Shown here one piece after another: positions 1-5,189 of a stretch of 21,968 nucleotides of DNA; within the stretch, counting starts at the first letter, position 1, and each line of letters starts with the position of its first letter. The DNA is from JAZKFT01 sp043760535 (GTDB lineage: Bacteria > Bacteroidota > Bacteroidia > Chitinophagales > Chitinophagaceae). The translations under genes and the position numbers were made by a program. The stretch lies in NCBI GenBank assembly GCA_043760535.1, contig JAYUOV010000353.1:1-21968 (forward strand), written 5' to 3'. Under the pieces are notes generated by a model. It saw only the letters and a program-made list of their open reading frames with translations. It made no database searches and was not told where the DNA came from.

Positions 1-383
1 GTCGCCAATGTCGCTCCATCAGGGCACGGCTTTCGCTGGGTTCAAAAAAAGAAAAACTACGCAATCAAAACTGCGAAGAGTAAGGAGTTTTGGATTTGCA
101 AAAGAAAATAATATCCAAAGAGATAATGATTTTTTAACTTTGACCTCTTGATGAAGTTTTTTGTCTTAGACATGTAAGAAACTGTTTTAAGGAAAGGCAA
201 GATGATATAATTACCAATGCTGAAAGGCTTCGATGAAAAGGAGAACAATGTCACTAATTAATAGTAATAAAGCCGCTTACAATGAAAAATCTTTCAATGA
301 CTTACTCACTAATGACTTATTGACGAATTATAAAAATACCACACCGCACACAATAGAATCTTAAACCTAATACAATTTAGAAA
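1..383. other. Intergenic region with edge ORF remnant
   Basis: No convincing gene lies before clpX. On the plus strand an open frame enters from the left edge (codons from base 2) and stops at TGA 149-151. It begins with the peptide SPMSLHQGTAFAGF and becomes Lys/Arg-rich, with no recognisable domain. Its first 15 bases (1-15) recur exactly, inverted, at 7710-7724, where another short odd ORF also reads SPMSL. That favours a dispersed repeat over a real gene. A TAnnTTTG-like box (TAACTTTG, 135-142) is present, but no -33 element is seen at suitable spacing, so it is not called as a promoter. Confidence 0.4.
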
Positions 384-1634
384 ATGGCAAAACAAAGCAC
401 CTTACACTGTTCGTTCTGCGGCAGAAGCCGGGATGAAGTGAAGATTTTGATAGCAGGACAGGACGATGTACACATCTGCGAAAACTGTGTAGAAAGTGCC
501 CGGGAAATAGTGGAGCAAGAAACGCAGATTATGAACGAAAAGTTCGGTATCGGCTCTTCGTTTAATAAAATGACGGTAAAAAAGCCAATGGAAATAAAGG
601 CTTTTTTAGACCAATACGTAATAGGCCAAAATGATGCCAAAAAGATTCTTTGCGTGGCAGTATACAACCACTACAAGCGCCTTGGCCAAAAGCAACTGCA
701 GGACGAAGAAGTGGAGATTGAGAAAAGCAATATTATACTGGTGGGCGAAACTGGAACCGGTAAAACCTTATTGGCCAAAACCATTGCGAAGCTATTAAAT
801 GTACCATTTGCCATAGTGGATGCCACCGTATTTACCGAAGCCGGCTATGTGGGCGAAGATGTGGAAAGCATGCTTACCCGCCTGCTGCAAAACTGCGATT
901 ATAATGTACAGGCCGCCGAACGTGGCATTGTGTACATAGACGAAATAGATAAGATAGCCCGTAAAGGCGATAATCCAAGTATTACCCGAGATGTAAGTGG
1001 CGAAGGCGTACAACAGGGATTACTAAAAATGCTGGAAGGAACCGAAGTGCTAGTGCCGCCACAAGGTGGCCGAAAACACCCGGAGCAAAAGATGATTAAA
1101 ATGAATACACAAAACATCCTCTTCCTTGCCGGTGGTGCATTTGACGGTGTAGATAAAATTATTGCCCGTAGGGTAAACACCAATGCTATTGGCTTTAACG
1201 TAAACAAGGAAATGCAGGAATACCAAAAGAAAAACCTGCTGCAGTTTGTAAATGCTCAAGATCTGAAAAGTTTTGGACTGATACCGGAATTGCTGGGTCG
1301 CTTGCCGGTAATTACGCACCTGGAACCATTGGATGCTGCTACATTACGCAGCATTTTAACCGAGCCGAAAAACAGCTTGATTAAACAGTACAACAAACTG
1401 TTTGAAATAGAAGGCATTAAGCTAGAATTTGAAGAACCGGTGTACGATTATATAGTTACTAAGGCAATGGAATATAAACTAGGTGCCAGGGGTTTGCGCA
1501 GTATTTGTGAGCATATACTTACAGATGCCATGTTTGAACTGCCCACTACCAAACAAAAATCTTTTATGGTAACCATGGATTATGCCCGGAAGCAACTGGA
1601 AAACAGCAAGATTAGTATGCTAAAAGTTGCCTAG
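384..1634 (+). CDS. clpX: ATP-dependent Clp protease ATP-binding subunit ClpX
   Basis: ClpX is the AAA+ unfoldase that recognises substrates and feeds them into the ClpP chamber in the cytoplasm. All family marks are visible. The N-terminal C4 zinc-binding domain has Cys9, Cys12, Cys32 and Cys35. Walker A is GETGTGKT (121-128) and Walker B is IVYIDEIDK (182-190). The pore loop is GYVG (154-157) and the RKH substrate loop is 230-232. The IGF loop that docks on ClpP is 269-271, and sensor II is GARGLR (367-372). The 416-residue length is normal. The intact IGF loop implies a ClpP partner, but clpP is not in this window; it may lie further upstream. The ATG at 384 places the zinc domain eight residues in, as in other ClpX proteins, and has no strong ribosome binding site, which is usual in Bacteroidota. 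Confidence 0.97.
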   Translation: MAKQSTLHCSFCGRSRDEVKILIAGQDDVHICENCVESAREIVEQETQIMNEKFGIGSSFNKMTVKKPMEIKAFLDQYVIGQNDAKKILCVAVYNHYKRLGQKQLQDEEVEIEKSNIILVGETGTGKTLLAKTIAKLLNVPFAIVDATVFTEAGYVGEDVESMLTRLLQNCDYNVQAAERGIVYIDEIDKIARKGDNPSITRDVSGEGVQQGLLKMLEGTEVLVPPQGGRKHPEQKMIKMNTQNILFLAGGAFDGVDKIIARRVNTNAIGFNVNKEMQEYQKKNLLQFVNAQDLKSFGLIPELLGRLPVITHLEPLDAATLRSILTEPKNSLIKQYNKLFEIEGIKLEFEEPVYDYIVTKAMEYKLGARGLRSICEHILTDAMFELPTTKQKSFMVTMDYARKQLENSKISMLKVA

Positions 1635-1775
1635 TTAGTAGATTAGCAATTGGTTGATTGATTATTAGTAGTATGACTGTTAATTTCTAAAGAAGTTTTT
1701 GAGTATGCAACCTGATGGGAAGCATTCACGGCTTAACTTTCGCAATCATAATATTTCACCAAAAAAAATTATTAC

Positions 1776-2132
1776 ATGACAGAGTTAATTCAATTATTAC
1801 AGGAAAAAGCAGGCGTTAGTGCAGAACAAGCTACTAAAAGTTTGCATGCCATAAAAGATTATGTTACAGGTAAATTTCCTATGTTAGCAGGTGCAGTAGA
1901 TAATATGTTTGCCGGTGCTACCGAAAAAGTGGTGGAAGTAAAAACAGAAGTTACCCCTGAAGCACCGAGTGTGTTGGATAAAATAAGCGATGTAATTCCC
2001 GGCGAAATGGGGCAGAAAGTAGAAGACTTTACCAAAAATATGGCCGATAAAGCCGGTGATGCTTTCGACAGTGTAAAAGAAAAACTGGGCAGCATGTTTG
2101 GTGGCGGAGATAAAGACGAAAAGAAGGCATAA
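1776..2132 (+). CDS. Small helical protein of unknown function
   Basis: This 118-residue protein is not assigned to a named family. Residues 1-50 look like a compact helical domain starting TELIQLLQEKAGVSAEQA, with a later segment that ends in NMFAGA. A Glu/Val/Pro linker follows (50-65), then an amphipathic helix (66-105), then a Gly-rich and Lys/Glu tail (GGGDKDEKKA). There is no signal peptide, membrane segment or Cys, so it is probably cytoplasmic. It lies 141 bp after clpX on the same strand, and a hairpin follows its stop. The even base composition, charged C-terminus and clean ATG support a real gene. A stress-related or DNA-associated role is possible but not shown by the sequence. 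Confidence 0.7.
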   Translation: MTELIQLLQEKAGVSAEQATKSLHAIKDYVTGKFPMLAGAVDNMFAGATEKVVEVKTEVTPEAPSVLDKISDVIPGEMGQKVEDFTKNMADKAGDAFDSVKEKLGSMFGGGDKDEKKA

Positions 2133-2137
2133 AACAA

Positions 2138-2195
2138 TTGGCAGTTTTGCAGTTTGCAAAAAAAGTTCACTTACTTTAAGATTGCCAACTGCCAA
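2138..2195. repeat. Intergenic inverted repeat with 7-nt periodicity
   Basis: TTGGCAGTT (2138-2146) is complementary to AACTGCCAA (2187-2195). Each arm shows a 7-nt period: GGCAGTT then TTGCAGT on the left, and TTGCCAA, CTGCCAA, CTG on the right. The style matches the larger repeat at 10488-10660. Confidence 0.5.
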
Positions 2196-2214
2196 CTGTA
2201 TAACTGAAAACTAA

Positions 2215-2249
2215 AAAATCCCTGTAGGCCACAAGCCTACAGGGATTTT
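2215..2249. terminator. Bidirectional intrinsic terminator
   Basis: A perfect 15-bp stem (2215-2229 with 2235-2249) encloses the 5-nt loop CACAA. One arm ends in an A-run and the other in a T-run, so it can act in both directions. It ends the plus-strand gene at 1776-2132 and the minus-strand yffB. The yffB stop codon and its last three sense codons lie inside the right arm. Confidence 0.9.
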
Positions 2250-2590
2250 AGTTTTTGGTCGTAATCGGTTTGCTTAAAGCCTACCATTATTACCTTTTCG
2301 TTTTGTTCTATTACCGGCCGTTTAATAATGCTTTCATTTTTTAAAATGATGGCAATGGCTGTTTTTTCATTGCTCATAGCCTGTTGTTCTTCTACAGACA
2401 ATGCTTTCCAAGTAGTGCTTTTTTTGTTAATAATTACATCTATGCCCACTTGCTTAAACCAGCTTTTTAGTTTGGCTGCTGTAATGCTCTCCTTTTTATA
2501 ATCTTGAAATTCGTAAGCGATGCTGTTCGCTTTAAACCAGTCGAGTGTTTTTTTAATGGTGTCGCAGTTGGGTATGCCGTATATTTTCAT
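2237..2590 (-). CDS. yffB: YffB-type Spx/ArsC family protein
   Basis: This is a 117-residue thioredoxin-fold protein of the ArsC/Spx/YffB group. The N-terminus MKIYGIPNCDTIKKTLDWF closely follows E. coli YffB, with one redox-type Cys (Cys9) followed by Asp rather than a CxxC. Later blocks STTWKAL, IIKRPV and GF-x-x-x-x-Y also match the YffB pattern. YffB proteins resemble arsenate reductases but have been linked to glutathione-dependent thiol chemistry; the physiological role is unsettled. The ATG at 2590 is preferred over an upstream in-frame start at 2632, because the upstream 14 residues are low-complexity and not part of the fold. The gene ends inside the terminator at 2215-2249. Confidence 0.88.
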   Translation of the reverse strand: MKIYGIPNCDTIKKTLDWFKANSIAYEFQDYKKESITAAKLKSWFKQVGIDVIINKKSTTWKALSVEEQQAMSNEKTAIAIILKNESIIKRPVIEQNEKVIMVGFKQTDYDQKLKSL

Positions 2591-2648
2591 TTGCTTAATT
2601 TTTTTCTGCTTGTTAAGTGTTGCCAAAGGCAATATAATGTTTTGTATA

Positions 2649-2729
2649 AGGCGAAACGCCTAGTACAGCCTAGCTGCCTACGGCAGCTGAAAGTTTCGTA
2701 ATTTTTTAAAATCGTAAATCGTAAATACT
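2649..2729. repeat. Hairpins and short heptad repeat downstream of cytochrome gene
   Basis: Two small stem-loops occur: AGGCG-AAA-CGCCT (2649-2661) and AGCTGCC-TAC-GGCAGCT (2672-2688). A 7-nt tandem repeat follows: AAATCGT, AAATCGT, AAATACT (2709-2729), which runs into the stop codon of the cytochrome gene. The second hairpin may help end minus-strand transcription of that gene, but no T-run follows it in that direction. Confidence 0.4.
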
Positions 2730-3114
2730 ATTGGCTTACCGATTGTATATATTCCAGGATGGCCTTGATGTCTTCATTTTTCAAATCGGGGTGTTTGGCC
2801 ATAGCGGTTTGGTTGTATTGCAGCCATAAATCCCTTGCATATTTGTCGGTTTGTATTACCGAATCGCTGTTGCGAATAAAGGCATACATCTTGTTTTTGT
2901 CGGGCCACCGGTCGGCGGCTCCTTTTAATGCAGGGCCGGTAAGTTCTTTATTTACCATGTGGCAACTGGCACATTTGCCATAAAATAATTGCTTGCCAAG
3001 CTCCAATGTTGGGTTGCTGGCCACAGGCTGCACCTTGCTATTTATTTTTTCGGGTGATGATGAACAGGCAGTAAAAAAAAGGAATGAAAAGAAGAAAATC
3101 AGGTTGCGGAGCAT
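2728..3114 (-). CDS. Class I cytochrome c lipoprotein
   Basis: A 128-residue mono-haem cytochrome c. It begins with a lipoprotein signal of hydrophobic residues 4-16 and the lipobox FTAC, so Cys17 would be lipidated. Haem is attached at CASCH (48-52), and Met105 is the likely distal ligand. The block GPALKGAADRWPDK is shared with its paralog at 4300-4785, and both end in a DIKAIL or EIKAIL helix. It probably carries electrons at the membrane surface in the periplasm; the partner oxidase or reductase is not in the window. The gene is downstream of the paralog in the direction of transcription, but an Rpn gene of opposite orientation now separates them. Its 5' end lies inside direct repeat copy 1 (3045-3172). 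Confidence 0.9.
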   Translation of the reverse strand: MLRNLIFFFSFLFFTACSSSPEKINSKVQPVASNPTLELGKQLFYGKCASCHMVNKELTGPALKGAADRWPDKNKMYAFIRNSDSVIQTDKYARDLWLQYNQTAMAKHPDLKNEDIKAILEYIQSVSQ

Positions 3115-3172
3115 ACGAAAAGTTGAAACAACAAATCTTTATACTTACGACAATTTGGGAGGTAAATTGTTG
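3045..3172. repeat. Direct repeat copy 1 flanking the Rpn gene
   Basis: This 128-bp segment aligns without gaps to 4208-4335, with about 20 mismatches counted by eye (about 84% identity). It holds the first 24 codons or so of the cytochrome lipoprotein and its upstream region. On the minus strand the upstream part still reads QQFTSQIVVS, matching the C-terminal QQYSSQIVVS of the other cytochrome. The repeat therefore preserves an old end-to-start junction between the two cytochrome genes. Confidence 0.85.
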
Positions 3173-3264
3173 CGTTGAACAAAATTTTGTGGAACAATCC
3201 CAACTTTTAAATTATAGGCTTTTGGTTGTAAATTCTTTAAATTTACAGATTGAATTTGCAGAAA

Positions 3265-4137
3265 ATGAGTAAGAAATTAATAAGGTTTGATTGGGCTATA
3301 AAAAGACTTTTGAGAAATAAAGCCAATTTTATTGTACTTGAAGGTTTCTTGAGTGAATTACTGTTTGACAATATAAAAATTGAACAAATCTTAGAAAGTG
3401 AAAGTAATCAAGCGACAACGGATGATAAATTTAATAGAGTTGATATTTTAACAAAGAACTCTAAAAATGAACTGATTATAATTGAAATTCAAAATACTTA
3501 TGAAATCGATTATTTTCATAGAATGGCTTTTGGTGTTTCAAAAAGTATCGCTGAGAATCTAAGGCTTGGACAAAAATATCTTGAAATTAAAAAAGTGATT
3601 TCTGTGAACATTGTTTATTTCGACCTGGGACAAGGGGAAGACTACATTTACAATGGAAAAACTGAATTTACAGGCTTGCATCAAAAAGACACTTTAAGTT
3701 TATCAGAGAAGCAAAAAAAATCATTTTCAAAAGACAGTGTTTCTGACATTTTTCCTGAATACTATCTCATTAAGGTGAACCAATTTAACGACAATGCAAA
3801 AGATACATTAGACGAATGGGTTTATTTTTTGAAAAACAGCGAAGTAAGAGATAATTTTAAGGCTAAAGGACTTAAAGAAGCAGGTGAAGTTTTAGATATT
3901 ATGAGACTTCCTAAAGATGACGAATATGGCTACAATCGCTATTTGGATTCATTGCACTTAAAAGCAAGTGAAATATTTTCGCTGCAGTCAGAGGCTGAAT
4001 TTAAAGTTGAAGAAAGGAGAAGTATTCAAATTGCAATCAACCTCATTTTAAATGGACTTGATAATATTTTAATAGCTAACGCAACGAATTTAAGTATAGA
4101 AAAAATAGAAGAACTACGTGTTGATTCAAAGAATTAA
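3265..4137 (+). CDS. Rpn family PD-(D/E)XK nuclease/putative transposase
   Basis: This 290-residue protein belongs to the Rpn (recombination-promoting nuclease, YhgA-like) PD-(D/E)XK group. The start reads IRFDWAIKRLLRNKANF. The catalytic core is visible as Asp60 in NRVD and Glu74-x-Gln76 in IIIEIQ, followed by the usual histidine-containing YFHRMAFG segment. The C-terminus has the family's ERRSIQIAINLILNGLDN helix and an HTH-like tail. Rpn proteins in E. coli are reported to promote RecA-independent recombination through DNA cleavage. The ATG at 3265 is preferred to the in-frame TTG at 3250. The coding sequence is visibly more AT-rich than its neighbours, faces the opposite way, and sits between 128-bp direct repeats, all of which suggest recent acquisition. 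No terminal inverted repeats are clear. Confidence 0.9.
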   Translation: MSKKLIRFDWAIKRLLRNKANFIVLEGFLSELLFDNIKIEQILESESNQATTDDKFNRVDILTKNSKNELIIIEIQNTYEIDYFHRMAFGVSKSIAENLRLGQKYLEIKKVISVNIVYFDLGQGEDYIYNGKTEFTGLHQKDTLSLSEKQKKSFSKDSVSDIFPEYYLIKVNQFNDNAKDTLDEWVYFLKNSEVRDNFKAKGLKEAGEVLDIMRLPKDDEYGYNRYLDSLHLKASEIFSLQSEAEFKVEERRSIQIAINLILNGLDNILIANATNLSIEKIEELRVDSKN

Positions 4138-4202
4138 ATCATTGCCTAACATTGAATGTTGTTCAAGTTGGGCTGAACACCAATCAACTTTTTTAATGTT
4201 AT

Positions 4203-4277
4203 TCAGCTTTTTTCGGGTGATGATGAACAGGCAGTAAAAATCAGGATTAAAAAAAAGAAAAGCAAGTTGCGGAGCAC
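4203..4277 (-). pseudogene. Duplicated 5' fragment of cytochrome c lipoprotein
   Basis: Within repeat copy 2, the minus strand reads GTG then 23 codons ending in the lipobox FTACSSSPEK and Ser, then TGA. It matches the start of the intact cytochrome at 2728-3114 in frame through Pro-Glu-Lys and then stops where the duplication ends. The start codon has changed from ATG to GTG. No haem motif follows, so it is a gene fragment, although a 24-residue lipopeptide could in principle be made. Confidence 0.75.
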
Positions 4278-4335
4278 ACAAAAAGTTGAATCGAAAAATT
4301 TATAAGCTTACTACGATTTGGGAGGAATATTGTTG
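4208..4335. repeat. Direct repeat copy 2 flanking the Rpn gene
   Basis: This is the partner of 3045-3172, same length and orientation, offset by 1163 bp. It contains the true 3' end of the cytochrome at 4300-4785 and a decayed copy of the 5' end of the other cytochrome. The insert between copies is 3173-4207. Confidence 0.85.
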
Positions 4336-4785
4336 AGGTTTTCGCCGTCCCAAATAGCTTAAAATTGCTTTAATTTCATCGTCGGTTAATTTGGTAAAGA
4401 GAGGCATGCGGCTGCCCCATTTTTTATACAAATCATTTGCATATTTGTTACCACTTTTTAATACGTCCTCGTTATTTCTTATCCAACTGTACAAAAGTTT
4501 TTTATCTGGCCACCGTTCCATCACACCGTGTAATGCAGGTCCAACAAGGTCTTTATCTGCTTTATGGCAGGGTGCACAATTTGCATTAAAAAGTTCCTTC
4601 CCATCTATTCCGTTTGCAGACAGGTTTTGATCTGACATTTGCGAAACTGTGCCACAATCCGCATCGTTGTTAAAAGTATCTACTATTTGCGTTGCTGATT
4701 TGGAAAAGAAATTGATGAGGTTATAGACAGAAAAAATCAGCACTATTACCATCATTATTTGCATCAAACGAAGAGTGTTATTCAT
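4300..4785 (-). CDS. Membrane-anchored class I cytochrome c
   Basis: A 161-residue mono-haem cytochrome with one N-terminal membrane anchor (about residues 7-27) in place of a lipobox. Haem binds at CAPCH (70-74), and Met127 in SRMP is the likely sixth ligand. GPALHGVMERWPDK and DDEIKAILSYL mark it as a paralog of the lipoprotein cytochrome downstream. The short tail after GRRKP (about 11 residues) lies in the 128-bp repeat. The pair was probably co-transcribed before the Rpn segment split them. It should function in periplasmic electron transfer; its specific partner cannot be read from here. Confidence 0.9.
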   Translation of the reverse strand: MNNTLRLMQIMMVIVLIFSVYNLINFFSKSATQIVDTFNNDADCGTVSQMSDQNLSANGIDGKELFNANCAPCHKADKDLVGPALHGVMERWPDKKLLYSWIRNNEDVLKSGNKYANDLYKKWGSRMPLFTKLTDDEIKAILSYLGRRKPQQYSSQIVVSL

Positions 4786-4827
4786 CTTCTAAAGTTTGAT
4801 GGTAAAGGTAAGCCCGTACCTATATTT

Positions 4828-5067
4828 TTATAAATGTTTTCCTTTGCTTTTGAGTATTTCATTAACTCTTTTGCTGCTTTCAGTACTGCTAAGCATTTTT
4901 GCTGTTCCATTTTTAAAGCTCTCATAACAGCAATCTAATTCATCTTTTTTTAAAAAGTAATTCTAACTCATTTCATTTTCTAAAATTGTATAAAGGGCAT
5001 TAATTTTTTTATAACCAGCTACTTCTAAATAGCTGTGAATCCGTTGCCTGAGTTTAGATGAGTCCAT
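4828..5067 (-). pseudogene. Decayed antitoxin-like gene
   Basis: From ATG 5067 the minus strand encodes MDSSKLRQRIHSYLEVAGYK and continues to an in-frame TAG at 4965-4963 (codon 35). The same frame then stays open for 44 more codons, including DELDCCYESFKNGTAKML, and closes at TAA 4830-4828. The 80-codon size, the short basic N-terminal helix and the FKNGTAKM-x-S-x-x-E-S-x-x-R pattern resemble the small antitoxins of Bacteroidota addiction modules. One nonsense mutation separates it from an intact gene. No toxin gene is found next to it; the cytochrome gene begins 42 bp downstream. Family assignment rests on pattern memory and needs a search. Bases 4786-5189 hold nothing else except the recQ terminator. 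Confidence 0.6.
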
Positions 5068-5124
5068 TTCGGTTAAGAGTTTTTTTTATTGAAAAGGGAT
5101 GGGTAAAAAAAGTGAACTTTAAAC

Positions 5125-5155
5125 AAAAAAAACGCAGAGAATCCGTTCTCTGCGT
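5125..5155 (-). terminator. Intrinsic terminator of recQ
   Basis: ACGCAGAGAA (5132-5141) and TTCTCTGCGT (5146-5155) form a perfect 10-bp stem with a TCCG loop. On the minus strand it is followed by a run of seven to eight T. It lies 34 bp past the recQ stop. Confidence 0.88.
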
Positions 5156-5189
5156 CCTTGCTCCTTACCGCCTTTGCGAGTAAATTTTT

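Noticed and set aside
135..142. TAACTTTG as clpX promoter
   Set aside because: It is about 240 bp upstream of the ATG, and the nearest TTTG is about 36 bp away rather than about 20.
57..254. Minus-strand 65-codon ORF before clpX
   Set aside because: No domain, low-complexity Phe/Leu/Lys content, and no promoter or neighbour support.
899..1319. Minus-strand ORFs inside clpX
   Set aside because: They are shadows of the strongly conserved clpX frame.
3173..4207. Terminal inverted repeats of an insertion sequence around the Rpn gene
   Set aside because: Only a short CCCAACTT-type similarity was seen between the two ends; this is too weak to call an insertion sequence end.
4786..4830. Toxin gene remnant next to the antitoxin-like pseudogene
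   Set aside because: Only a short open stretch lies between it and the cytochrome start; no toxin motif can be read.
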